Assembly (NCBI RefSeq): GCF_017813335.1
Contig: NZ_JAGIYY010000001.1
Coordinates: forward strand, 868,001-932,000
Direction of reading: 5' to 3'
DNA from: Tianweitania sediminis
Lineage (GTDB): Bacteria > Pseudomonadota > Alphaproteobacteria > Rhizobiales > Rhizobiaceae
Length of the DNA: 64,000 bases
Part shown: in pieces, positions 8,232 through 16,468 of the stretch
Layout of the letters: each line of letters begins with the position of its first letter
How positions within the stretch are numbered: position 1 is the first letter of the stretch
Position numbers and translations under genes: made by a program
The notes under the pieces: generated by a model
The model's database searches: none
What the model was told of the DNA's origin: nothing
What the model saw: the letters and a program-made list of their open reading frames with translations, nothing else

Positions 8232-9350
8232 TCAGGCAGGGTTCAAGGCGCGGTCCATGTTGCGGATGGCATAGCCTTCCTGCTTTGGCCAAGCGGAGTA
8301 ATCCCCCTTGTTGAGGCCGAGCGTGCGCTCCGCGTGAAGCGGGAAGTTGGGGTCGTCAAGCGCCGGACGGGCGAGGGCCACCAGGTCGGCCTGGTTGTTG
8401 TCCACGATTGCGGCCGCGTCTTCCGCGGTGGTAATCAAGCCGACCGCCACGGTGGGAACTTCTGCAAGCTTCCTGATTTCAGCAGCCAGCGGCACCTGGT
8501 AGTTGCGGGCAGGCGCAAAGCGCGCACCAGCGAAGCCACCTGAAGAACAATGAACGACGTCCACCCCCGCTTCCTTGGCCGCCATGGCAAACACGGCAAC
8601 GTCTGCCGGGGTGAGGCCATCCGGGTGGGAGTCAGTCGCCGAAACGCGCAGGAATAGCGGTTTCTCCTTAGGCCATGCGGCGCGCACGGCGCGGATCACG
8701 TCCAGCGGAAAGCGCATGCGGTTTTCAAGGGAGCCGCCATACGCGTCGGTGCGGTGGTTGGCGAGCGGCGACAGAAACTGGTTGAGGAGATATCCGTGTG
8801 CCGCATGGATCTCCACCACATCAAAGCTGGCGGCGTTCGCCCGGCGTGTGGCGGCGGCAAAATCTTCCGACACCTGCTTCATTTCCTCTGCGCCCAGTTC
8901 GCGAGGCTCTGGAAAGCCGTCAGCATGAGGCTCGGCGCTTGGGGCTTCCGGCTGCCATTGCTGAAAAGCAAGGGCGCGCTTTTCTTGCGGCGTTTCGTCG
9001 AACTTTCCGCGCCACGGAACGGGTGAGGACGCCTTGCGCCCGGCATGCGCCAATTGGATGCCGGCTGCAGCACCATTGGCTTGCAGGAACTCGACGATGG
9101 GCCGCCAGGCCTTCGCCTGTTCATCTGTCCAAATGCCCGTATCGGCATAGCTGATGCGGCCCTGCGGTGAGACGGCCGTGGCTTCCGTGATTACCAGGGA
9201 AAAGCCGCCCAGCGCGAAACGTCCGAGATGCACGAGGTGCCATTCATTGGGCCGGCCATGACGAGCGGAGTATTGGCACATTGGGGCAACGATGAAGCGG
9301 TTCTTCAGGCGGAGACCTGCAACCGGAAACGGATCAAACAGTTTGGTCAT
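8232..9350 (-). CDS. NADH:flavin oxidoreductase, old yellow enzyme family (YqjM/NamA-like)
   Basis: FMN enzyme that reduces activated C=C bonds of enones and related electrophiles; the natural substrate is unknown. The 372-residue single TIM barrel starts LFDPFPVAGLRLKNRFIVAPMCQYSA. It has FSLVITEATAV, EIHAAHGYLLNQFLSP (His-containing substrate site), LRVSATD and VALARPALDDPNFP near the FMN phosphate site. It lacks the iron-sulfur domain of larger relatives. The ATG at 9350 is chosen; a TTG 12 bases upstream is in frame. Convergent with carD across a terminator. Confidence 0.93.
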   Translation of the reverse strand: MTKLFDPFPVAGLRLKNRFIVAPMCQYSARHGRPNEWHLVHLGRFALGGFSLVITEATAVSPQGRISYADTGIWTDEQAKAWRPIVEFLQANGAAAGIQLAHAGRKASSPVPWRGKFDETPQEKRALAFQQWQPEAPSAEPHADGFPEPRELGAEEMKQVSEDFAAATRRANAASFDVVEIHAAHGYLLNQFLSPLANHRTDAYGGSLENRMRFPLDVIRAVRAAWPKEKPLFLRVSATDSHPDGLTPADVAVFAMAAKEAGVDVVHCSSGGFAGARFAPARNYQVPLAAEIRKLAEVPTVAVGLITTAEDAAAIVDNNQADLVALARPALDDPNFPLHAERTLGLNKGDYSAWPKQEGYAIRNMDRALNPA

Positions 9351-9486
9351 GGCAACTCGCAAAAACGGCAGGAAAGAAAGCCCACACTCAGCGGACGAGG
9401 GGTCTGCATCATCTTGGGATCAACAGCATGAAAATGCAGCCGCCGTTGGCTTGAAAAATTTTGAAGCCGCGCCAAGTGGAAAATCG

Positions 9487-9512
9487 GGAACAATCCTGCT
9501 GGTGCCCGCGTT
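9487..9512 (+). promoter_or_regulatory. EcfG (general stress response) promoter for rpoH2
   Basis: GGAAC at 9487-9491 and CGTT at 9509-9512, separated by exactly 17 bases. This is the established consensus of the alphaproteobacterial general-stress sigma factor EcfG/RpoE2. It lies about 97 bases before the rpoH start codon on the right strand. In Sinorhizobium meliloti rpoH2 is a known target of that sigma factor. Confidence 0.85.
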
Positions 9513-9608
9513 GGTGGCATACTCGGGACCCATTCCGGCCATGGGCTGCGACCTTTCTGGTCCTTCTCGAGTGTGACTCAAGGGGTCGGGGCAAAGGGAG
9601 CGTGCCAA

Positions 9609-10475
9609 ATGGACGACACGGCGAAACGAACGTTGATCCGCGCCGCCATGAAGGCACCGTACCTCGAACGAAATGAAGAGCACGATCTGGCGATCCGCTG
9701 GAAGGACCACCAGGATCAGGAAGCCCTTCACCGCATCACCACTGCCCACATGCGCCTCGTGATCTCGATGGCGGCCAAGTTCCGCTATTTCGGCCTGTCG
9801 ATGAGCGACCTCATTCAGGAGGGGCATGTCGGTCTTCTGGAAGCTGCAGCTCGGTTCGAGCCCGATCGGGAAGTTCGGTTCTCGACCTATGCCACATGGT
9901 GGATCCGAGCTTCGATCCAGGACTACATCCTGCGCAACTGGTCCATTGTCCGCGGTGGTACGAGTTCAGCGCAGAAGGCGCTATTCTTCAATTTGCGTCG
10001 CCTGCGGGCACGCCTGGCGCAGGGCTCCGAGCCGCTGTCCAACGTTGCCATCTACGAAGAGATCTCAAACGCGCTCGGTGTCACGGTTGCCGATGTCGCG
10101 GTGATGGATTCCCGCTTGTCGGGATATGACACCTCGCTAAACGCCCCGATGGGCAATGACGACAGCAACAACGCATCCGACCGCATGGACTTCCTTGTTG
10201 CGGACGATCCGCTCCCGGATGAAATCGTGACAGAAACAATTGATGTCGAACGCCGGTCACGCTGGCTGGGCAGCGCTCTCGAGGTTCTGAACGAACGCGA
10301 GCGTCGTATCATCGAGGAGCGCCGCTTGCAGGACGACGGCGCGACCTTGGAGTCCCTTGGCGAAAAGCTCGGCATTTCCAAAGAGCGCGTTCGGCAGATC
10401 GAGAACCGTGCGATGGAAAAACTCCGCACTGCACTCGTGAAGGTTAATCCAGAACTGTCGCTCACGGCAGCTTGA
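9609..10475 (+). CDS. rpoH2: Heat-shock sigma factor RpoH (RpoH2 type)
   Basis: Sigma-32 family factor directing RNA polymerase to heat-shock and stress promoters. Of 288 residues, region 2 contains DLIQEGHVGLLEAAARF and FSTYATWWIRASIQDYILRN. The RpoH box is present as QKALFFNLRR. Region 4 ends with SLGEKLGISKERVRQIENRAMEKL. ATG 9609 has GGGAG upstream at 9596-9600; the in-frame sequence before it lies in the leader. The EcfG-type promoter upstream supports the stress-induced paralogue RpoH2 over the housekeeping RpoH1, which is an inference from regulation. Confidence 0.93.
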   Translation: MDDTAKRTLIRAAMKAPYLERNEEHDLAIRWKDHQDQEALHRITTAHMRLVISMAAKFRYFGLSMSDLIQEGHVGLLEAAARFEPDREVRFSTYATWWIRASIQDYILRNWSIVRGGTSSAQKALFFNLRRLRARLAQGSEPLSNVAIYEEISNALGVTVADVAVMDSRLSGYDTSLNAPMGNDDSNNASDRMDFLVADDPLPDEIVTETIDVERRSRWLGSALEVLNERERRIIEERRLQDDGATLESLGEKLGISKERVRQIENRAMEKLRTALVKVNPELSLTAA

Positions 10476-10505
10476 GCTCCCGAAAAGACAGCAAGATCAG
10501 GACAG

Positions 10506-10530
10506 ATGGCGCCCTTGTGGCGCCATTTCC
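10506..10530 (+). terminator. Probable terminator after rpoH2
   Basis: ATGGCGCC, CTTGT loop, GGCGCCAT, then TTTCCC. An 8-bp perfect stem with a short T-run, between rpoH2 and the convergent M48 protease gene. Confidence 0.65.
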
Positions 10531-10559
10531 CGTTCGAGGGGTAAGCAGGCTGTCCGGCT

Positions 10560-12056
10560 TCAGCGATCGGTGACGATCTTGACCTTGTCGCCCGGCGTCA
10601 GTGTCGCGCCGGTGGGCAGCGCGTTCAACATGCGGAACAGGTCGAGCTTTCGGTCGACGCCTTCCATTTGCGCCGCAAGCGACGCCACGGTTTGGCCGGG
10701 CTGCACCGTCAGGATGCGGATGCGCAACGGCTTCAGGTTCGCCTTTTCTTCGGCGGTCAGGACGCGGAAGCTCGAGCCGACGCTGCCTGCGACGGAGGGC
10801 AGGGCAGCGCTGGCCAGCGGGGCCGCCGTGAGGAGGCGGTACACCTGCTCGCCCGCCCGCACCACCGTCACCTGGAATTCCCAGCTGTCGACCCGGGCGC
10901 GCGCAGTTGCCGCTTCATGCCCGTTGATGCTGGTTTCTGTCACCGACGCATTATCGAGACCCGCTACCCAGCCGCTGCGCAGGTAACTGGCCAGCGTCGT
11001 GTTGCGGTCGATGGTCACGCCATCGAAGCGAACGGCGATGTCACCCGGTCCGGTGGCTGTCACCGCTTCGGCGGAATTGTCGATGGTGAAGCCTTCCGGC
11101 ACGGTGAAGGACACGCCGAGCCCCGGATGCAGGAAGGTGCGCCCGCGCACATAGCCTTCTTCCGGCGTGTCGCCATAAAGAAGCCCATCGATACCAGCCA
11201 GGAACGAATCCCGGTCGCGCACGCCCGTGCCAGGGGTGCCGAACTGCCGTGCATGGCGCTGCGCCAGTTCGAAGCGCTGCGGCGCTGTTGGATGGCTCGC
11301 CAGAAAGTCGAGGCTCGGATCATCGGCCCCGCTGACACTCCGGAAATCCGTGTAAGCCTGCATGGACTGGAGGAAGCGGGCGGCCGCGAAGCCGTCATAG
11401 CCGGCTCGCGCCAGAGCACGGATGCCGATAGCATCGGCTTCCAGCTCCTGATTGCGCGAAAACTGCGCCAAGCGAAGCTTGCCTCGGATCAAGGCCAGCT
11501 TGGCGTTCTGGTCGCCGTTCAGAACATCGCTCACCACCCGCGACGCAAGAACTTCCTCGGCTTCTCTTTGCTGGCGCTGGATCCCGTGATTGGCCGTCAC
11601 ATGCGCCATTTCGTGGCTGATCACGGCGGCAAGCTCGGCCGAATCATTGGCGAGCGCGAGCAAGCCACGGGTGATGTAGAGGTAGCCTCCCGGCAGGGCG
11701 AAGGCGTTGATGCTGGGCGAGTTGAGGATGGTGATTCGAAAGGTCTGTGCCGGGTTTTCCGGATCAAGCGTGAGGGCCCCGATCGCCTTCGCAACCATCC
11801 GCTCGAGCTTCTGGTCGGAATACTCGCCGCCATAGGTCGCGAGAATGCGCGGGTGCTGGGCTCGCGCCACCGCCGCCAAGCGATCGTTGCGCGACACGGT
11901 TTCCACCGTAACGGGGTTGTCGGAGGGACGAACCGCTTCAAGAGAGGGGTCGTTGCTGAAAGCGTCCATGCTGACGCAGCCCGAGGCGAGCGTCAGCAGC
12001 GCCAGCACACCCACTGTGCGGCCCATCAACCTGCCTGCAGGGTTCGGTCGGCCCAT
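10560..12056 (-). CDS. M48-family metalloprotease lipoprotein with C-terminal LysM-like domain
   Basis: Probable periplasmic zinc protease (BepA/LoiP-like) involved in envelope quality control. It has 498 residues. The N terminus is a lipoprotein signal ending in LTLASGC, so acylation is expected at that cysteine. The zinc motif is HEMAH within VISHEMAHVTANHG, and ELEADAIGIRALARAGYD supplies the downstream Glu ligand region. The C-terminal 50 residues (QPGQTVASLAAQM and LTPGDKVKIV) resemble a LysM peptidoglycan-binding module. ATG 12056 is preferred; ATG 12026 is an alternative that keeps the signal peptide. Confidence 0.9.
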   Translation of the reverse strand: MGRPNPAGRLMGRTVGVLALLTLASGCVSMDAFSNDPSLEAVRPSDNPVTVETVSRNDRLAAVARAQHPRILATYGGEYSDQKLERMVAKAIGALTLDPENPAQTFRITILNSPSINAFALPGGYLYITRGLLALANDSAELAAVISHEMAHVTANHGIQRQQREAEEVLASRVVSDVLNGDQNAKLALIRGKLRLAQFSRNQELEADAIGIRALARAGYDGFAAARFLQSMQAYTDFRSVSGADDPSLDFLASHPTAPQRFELAQRHARQFGTPGTGVRDRDSFLAGIDGLLYGDTPEEGYVRGRTFLHPGLGVSFTVPEGFTIDNSAEAVTATGPGDIAVRFDGVTIDRNTTLASYLRSGWVAGLDNASVTETSINGHEAATARARVDSWEFQVTVVRAGEQVYRLLTAAPLASAALPSVAGSVGSSFRVLTAEEKANLKPLRIRILTVQPGQTVASLAAQMEGVDRKLDLFRMLNALPTGATLTPGDKVKIVTDR

Positions 12057-12198
12057 TCTGGTGCGCCTGGTGGAACTCAGCCCAATGCCCTTTCCGGTGC
12101 TTTTTCTCGAATCTGGAAAGGCGGGTGACCTAGCCACATCTCACGACGGGATACAACAAGCGCGCAGTCCACGCAGCTTGTCGCGCAGGATTATGTCG

Positions 12199-12930
12199 TC
12201 ATCCGGGCGAAGGAAGCGGCTTGCCCAGATAGCGGCGGAATGGTTCAGGGGCTGCGGCACCGAAGAAGTCCTGGGCGGGACCGGTTGCAATCGTTCGTCC
12301 GTCGTCCAGAAGAACCACCTGGTCCGCCAGGCGCTCGGCGTCTTCGGGATGGTGGGTCACGAACAGGATCGTCATGCCACGCCTACGATGAAGCGCGCGC
12401 ACCTCTTCCACCATTTCCGCCCGTAGCGCCGGGCCGAGTGAGGCAAATGGCTCATCCAGGATCAGAACCGGTCGTTCCCGCACAAGGGCTCGCGCAATGG
12501 CGACGCGCTGGCGTTCGCCACCCGACAGTTCATGCGGCAGGCGTTTTTCCTTGCCCCCAAGCCCGGTCGCTTGCAGCGCCTGCGCCACGGCGCTTCGATC
12601 TGCTTCGCCCAGCTTCAGGTTGGGAGCGCGGCCAAGGGCGACATTCTTCTCGACCGGCAGGTGAGCAAACAAGTTGTTTTCCTGAAAGATCATCGAAACC
12701 GGCCGCTGCCATGGCGGCACTCCCGCCATGTCCGCTCCGCCGATCCTGACGGTGCCTCCGTGAGGCTCCTCAAACCCAGCCACCAGGTTGAGAAAGGTGG
12801 ATTTGCCGGAGCCGCTTGGTCCCATGATGGCGGTGATCTCGCCAGCGGGAAGCAGCGCGTCGAAATGGAATTGAGCTTCGCCATAGCCGAAGCCAACGTT
12901 GTCCAACTGCACGGCCAAACCTGCGCTCAT
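12199..12930 (-). CDS. thiQ: Thiamine ABC transporter ATPase ThiQ
   Basis: ATP-hydrolysing subunit of the ThiBPQ importer for thiamine and its phosphates. 243 residues with Walker [10 protein letters not shown]-loop FQENNLF, signature LSGGERQR, Walker B VLILDEP and switch histidine in [13 protein letters not shown]. Its ATG overlaps the thiP stop by 4 bases (ATGA), so the two are translationally coupled. Assignment to thiamine rests on the operon with thiB and the TPP riboswitch. Confidence 0.95.
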   Translation of the reverse strand: MSAGLAVQLDNVGFGYGEAQFHFDALLPAGEITAIMGPSGSGKSTFLNLVAGFEEPHGGTVRIGGADMAGVPPWQRPVSMIFQENNLFAHLPVEKNVALGRAPNLKLGEADRSAVAQALQATGLGGKEKRLPHELSGGERQRVAIARALVRERPVLILDEPFASLGPALRAEMVEEVRALHRRRGMTILFVTHHPEDAERLADQVVLLDDGRTIATGPAQDFFGAAAPEPFRRYLGKPLPSPG

Positions 12931-14537
12931 CGCCTCCTCCCGCCCAGCCGGTCGGCGAGGAGCATCAGCGCCAGCGTCAAGAGCGCAAGAAACAAGGCAA
13001 GCCCTGCGGCATCGGCCGTGCGATAGCTGCTCATGCGCGCGAGCAGGAGGTAGGGGAGCGTTTGCACCTGTTCCGAGCCGAACAAGGCGATCACGCCAAG
13101 GTCTCCGAGCGACAAAGCCATGGCGAAAGCGAGGGCTGCGAGCAGAGGTCGGCGCAGCACCGGCCAATCCACGAGACGAAATCTCTGCCAGCCCTGGATG
13201 CCGAGGGACGCGCAAAGTCGGTCATGTCTATTGGCGCCATCCTCGTAGGCGGGGCGGATAAGGCGCAGCGCAAAGGGCATGGCCATTACGCCGTTGACGA
13301 GGATCACCATGGCAGGCGCAAGCGCAAAAACATCAGCCGCGCGGCGCAGCAGAATGAACCAGCCCGCCCCGATCACGATCGGCGGGATAACAAGAACATA
13401 GCCGGCCCCGGTTTCGGTCAACCATCGGAAAGGGCGAAAACTGCCTGTGCGATCCTGCGAAAGCGTGCGCCTTGCACGGATCAGGCTGAGTGACAAAAGA
13501 ACGGCCAGGCCGGCGGCAAGGGAGGATAGCCACAGGCTGGTTGCCGCCGCGTTGCGCACGGCATCCTCAAACAACAGCCGGGCGAGATCCGCCGACATTC
13601 CGCTGATCACCGTTGCCGCGATCGGACCAAGCACGAAGAGCGTTGCCAAGGCGATCAGGGCGGCGTTGGCCATGCGCTCGCCCGTGGACGGGCGGTGGAA
13701 GCGGCGCGGTGACACCGAAGGGTTGGCTTCTCCGGCGGTGTCCGCGCCAAGCCGTGCCAGAAGCACCAGAACAAGCGCTGTCACGCCGAGTTGCACCAGT
13801 GTCAGCGAAACTGCACGTGCAGGGTCGAAATCAAACCGAAGCGCCTGGTAAATCGCGACTTCGAGCGTGGTGGCACGAGGGCCTCCGCCCAAGGTGAGAA
13901 CCAGCGTGAACGACGTCACGCATAGCATGAAAACGAGGCCGGCTACGGAGGGCAGCGATTGGCGCAGGGCAGGCCATTCGATGAAGCGAAACGTTGAGAA
14001 CGGAGTGAAGCCGAGCTGCGCGGCAAGGCGATGCTGGTCGGCCGGCACCGTATCCAGCGCTTCCAGAAAAAGGCGGGTTGCAAGCGGCAGGTTGAAGAAG
14101 ACGTGCGCCACGAGAATGCCCGACAAGCCATAGATCCCCGGCCAGGTCCCGCCGGTTAGAACGCTCAGCGAGGAAGCAAGCAAGCCGGCGCGGCCAAGCA
14201 GGGCCAGAAGCCCAAGCGCCGCGACGATCGCCGGCAAAGCCAGGGGAACGGCAAACAGTTGCAGGATCACTTGCCGCCCGGGAAAGCGGGGATGTCGAGA
14301 CAGCGCGCGCGCCACAAGAAGCGCGGGGAGCACAGACAGCAGAGTTGAGAGCGTTGCCTGCCACAGCGTAAAGCGCACGAGGCGGAGAAGGTAGGCATCG
14401 AAGGCAGCCAAGGCGGCTGCCGGGTTGCGCATTCCTTCAACAAGGAGACCGGCAAACGCGCCGCCGATCAACACAGCGAGCACGGCCAGGGCTGCCGCGC
14501 CCTGCCGGAGCCGTGGATCGGAACGGAGGCGCGCCAC
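12927..14537 (-). CDS. thiP: Thiamine ABC transporter permease ThiP
   Basis: Inner-membrane permease of 536 residues with two homologous halves, each an MetI-type permease with an EAA-like loop ([18 protein letters not shown] in the first half, [18 protein letters not shown] in the second). About 12 hydrophobic segments are visible. Start codon is GTG at 14537, 22 bases after the thiB stop. Middle gene of the thiB-thiP-thiQ operon. Confidence 0.94.
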   Translation of the reverse strand: MARLRSDPRLRQGAAALAVLAVLIGGAFAGLLVEGMRNPAAALAAFDAYLLRLVRFTLWQATLSTLLSVLPALLVARALSRHPRFPGRQVILQLFAVPLALPAIVAALGLLALLGRAGLLASSLSVLTGGTWPGIYGLSGILVAHVFFNLPLATRLFLEALDTVPADQHRLAAQLGFTPFSTFRFIEWPALRQSLPSVAGLVFMLCVTSFTLVLTLGGGPRATTLEVAIYQALRFDFDPARAVSLTLVQLGVTALVLVLLARLGADTAGEANPSVSPRRFHRPSTGERMANAALIALATLFVLGPIAATVISGMSADLARLLFEDAVRNAAATSLWLSSLAAGLAVLLSLSLIRARRTLSQDRTGSFRPFRWLTETGAGYVLVIPPIVIGAGWFILLRRAADVFALAPAMVILVNGVMAMPFALRLIRPAYEDGANRHDRLCASLGIQGWQRFRLVDWPVLRRPLLAALAFAMALSLGDLGVIALFGSEQVQTLPYLLLARMSSYRTADAAGLALFLALLTLALMLLADRLGGRRR

Positions 14538-14559
14538 CGTTTGTGTTCCGCGCGTGGGC

Positions 14560-15564
14560 TTAACGGCTCATCACCGCCAGCCACTCATCCACCCACTGCT
14601 TGCGGTTGGCGGCAATCTCTTCCGCCGGAAGGCTGAGTGTCTTCGTCGGCTCTACCAGCTTGTCGAAAGCGGGATTGAGCGGTTCGGATGTTTTTGCAGC
14701 CGGAAACATCCAGTTGGTTTCGGGAACGGCATCCTGAAAGGCAGGAGTCAGCATGAACGCCATGAAGCGCTTTGCCAGGGGATTGTTCGCGCCCTTGGTG
14801 GTGAGTGCGGCGACTTCCACCTGCAGGTAGTGGCCTTCCTCGAATGCCGCCGCCTGATAGCGCTCGGTGTTTTCGGCAATCATGTGGTAGGCAGGAGACG
14901 TTGTGTAAGACAGCACCATCGGGGCTTCGCCGCTGGTGAAGAGGCCATAGGCCTCGCTCCACCCCGGCGTCACGGTCAGCACGCGATCGCTCAGCTGCTC
15001 CCAGGCCGCTTCCGCTCGGTCGCCATACACAGCCTTGATCCAGAGCAGGAGACCGAGACCCGGCGTGGACGTCCGCGGATCCTGGATCACGATCTTCTGC
15101 GAGGCATCGCCTTCCACCAGTGCCTTCAAGCTCCCAGGTGGCGTTGCAACGGCTTCGGTGTCGTAGACGAAAGCGAAGTAGCCATAATCAAACGGCAGGA
15201 ATGTCTCATCTTCCCAGCCACCCGGGATTGCGAGCGAGGCCGTGTCGACGCCGTGCGGCGCGAAGAGGCCGGTTGCGCGCGCTTCGGCCGTAAGGTTGGT
15301 GTCGAGGCCAAGCACGATGTCGGCCTGGGTTGATGCCCCCTCAAGCTTCACGCGATTAAGCAGCGCCACCCCATCGGCCACCGCGACAAAGGAAACGTCG
15401 CACTGGCATTCGGCTTCAAACGCCTTTTCCACGAGGGGGCCCGGTCCCCATTCCGCCGTGAAGCTTCCATAGGTGTAGACGGTCAGCTTTTCCTGCGCGG
15501 CGGCCGGCAGGAGCCCGGCTGCGAAGGCACCGGAAAGAAACAAGGTCAGCAATGTTTTGCGCAT
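14560..15564 (-). CDS. thiB: Thiamine-binding periplasmic protein ThiB
   Basis: Substrate-binding protein that captures thiamine in the periplasm and delivers it to ThiPQ. 334 residues with a cleavable signal peptide ([25 protein letters not shown]). The mature part begins [18 protein letters not shown], a typical ThiB/TbpA start; [15 protein letters not shown] and [19 protein letters not shown] are further family segments. The Shine-Dalgarno AGGAGGCGC (15570-15579 region) can pair with an upstream copy of GCGCCTCC, giving riboswitch-controlled translation. Confidence 0.96.
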   Translation of the reverse strand: MRKTLLTLFLSGAFAAGLLPAAAQEKLTVYTYGSFTAEWGPGPLVEKAFEAECQCDVSFVAVADGVALLNRVKLEGASTQADIVLGLDTNLTAEARATGLFAPHGVDTASLAIPGGWEDETFLPFDYGYFAFVYDTEAVATPPGSLKALVEGDASQKIVIQDPRTSTPGLGLLLWIKAVYGDRAEAAWEQLSDRVLTVTPGWSEAYGLFTSGEAPMVLSYTTSPAYHMIAENTERYQAAAFEEGHYLQVEVAALTTKGANNPLAKRFMAFMLTPAFQDAVPETNWMFPAAKTSEPLNPAFDKLVEPTKTLSLPAEEIAANRKQWVDEWLAVMSR

Positions 15565-15568
15565 GATC

Positions 15569-15608
15569 AGCGCCTCCTTTGATCAATGTTACAGGGGATG
15601 GAGGCGCT
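15569..15608 (-). promoter_or_regulatory. SD-sequestering helix: expression platform of the TPP riboswitch
   Basis: On the minus-strand RNA AGCGCCTCC (complement of 15600-15608) pairs perfectly over 9 bp with GGAGGCGCT (complement of 15569-15577), the ribosome-binding site of thiB. It lies between the TPP aptamer and the thiB start codon. The natural reading is translational shut-off when TPP is bound. Confidence 0.75.
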
Positions 15609-15622
15609 TCAAACAAACGCGT

Positions 15623-15727
15623 CTAATCCCTCCGCCGGTGCAAACCGGATCAGGTTCAGCGGGTTGGCCGACCCAAAGGTCGCTTGCCTCTCAGCCGGTC
15701 GCAATTTTTTCGCGCCGGCACCCCGTT
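15623..15727 (-). ncRNA. TPP riboswitch (THI element) of thiBPQ
   Basis: The minus-strand RNA contains the conserved thi-box parts in order: GGGGTGCC at the 5' side, GGCTGAGAGGC (CTGAGAG at 15688-15694), CCCGCTGAACCTGATC (GAACCTGATC at 15648-15657), then CCGGTTTGCACCGGCGGAGGGA. It ends about 60 bases before thiB. Binding of thiamine pyrophosphate is well established for this class. The thiamine transporter gene downstream agrees. Confidence 0.96.
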
Positions 15728-15820
15728 AGAGCACCAAAAGAGATAGAGGTAAGTTGTGCGCCGGGCAAGCTTTGCCCCGTACGTTTGCCAGAACCGGCCA
15801 CCATGCTATGCGCTCGGTGG

Positions 15821-16456
15821 ATGAGCCTTTTCACGCTTCTTCTTGGCGGCGACCTTCAGGTCACGCCGCGTCTCGCAAGCCAGATTGTCGGCAGCCGCGT
15901 GATTGCCGCCGATTCCGGCATTCGTCATGCAGGGGCCCTAGACGTCGAACCGGAACTCTGGGTCGGTGATTTCGACTCTTCCGACGATAGGTTGCAGGCC
16001 CTGATGGCGCGCGTTCCACGCAAACCTTTTCCCGCGGAAAAGGACTTCACAGACGGCGAGCTTGCCGTGGATCTGGCTTTGGCCAACGGCGCAACAGAGC
16101 TGGTGCTTGTTGGCGCCTTCGGTGGACCGCGCCCCGATCACGCCTTTCTCCACATGACAATGGCGCTGCGGCTCGCAGAAGCCGGCACCAGGGTCCTCTT
16201 GTCCAGCGGTCACCAGGAAGGTGTGCCGCTGACCGCGGGCCTGCGCGGGTTCGACTATCCGGAGAACACCCTGTTCAGTGTTCTTGGCTTCACGGATGTT
16301 GTCGTGTCCATAAAAGGAGCGCGCTGGCCGCTATCAAAACGGCCTGTACCGTTCGGGTCATCGCTCACGCTTTCCAATTTCGTGTCGAGCTCCCTATCTG
16401 TGGAGCTCCATTCCGGGCAAGCCCTGCTTCTTGCCCATATCTCCACTCAGGACTGA
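15821..16456 (+). CDS. thiN: Thiamine pyrophosphokinase
   Basis: Converts thiamine and ATP to thiamine pyrophosphate. 211 residues: LLLGGDLQVTPRL at the start, VIAADSGIRHA, ELWVGDFDSS (metal and ATP site), PAEKDFTDGELAVDLAL (substrate-binding Asp) and LVGAFGGPRPDHAFLH. ATG 15821 gives the usual MSLFTLLLGGD-like start; an in-frame ATG at 15803 is an alternative. It is divergent from thiBPQ and its promoter overlaps the riboswitch leader of that operon, so import and phosphorylation of thiamine are paired in one locus. Confidence 0.92.
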   Translation: MSLFTLLLGGDLQVTPRLASQIVGSRVIAADSGIRHAGALDVEPELWVGDFDSSDDRLQALMARVPRKPFPAEKDFTDGELAVDLALANGATELVLVGAFGGPRPDHAFLHMTMALRLAEAGTRVLLSSGHQEGVPLTAGLRGFDYPENTLFSVLGFTDVVVSIKGARWPLSKRPVPFGSSLTLSNFVSSSLSVELHSGQALLLAHISTQD

Positions 16457-16468
16457 TCGCTTCAACGT

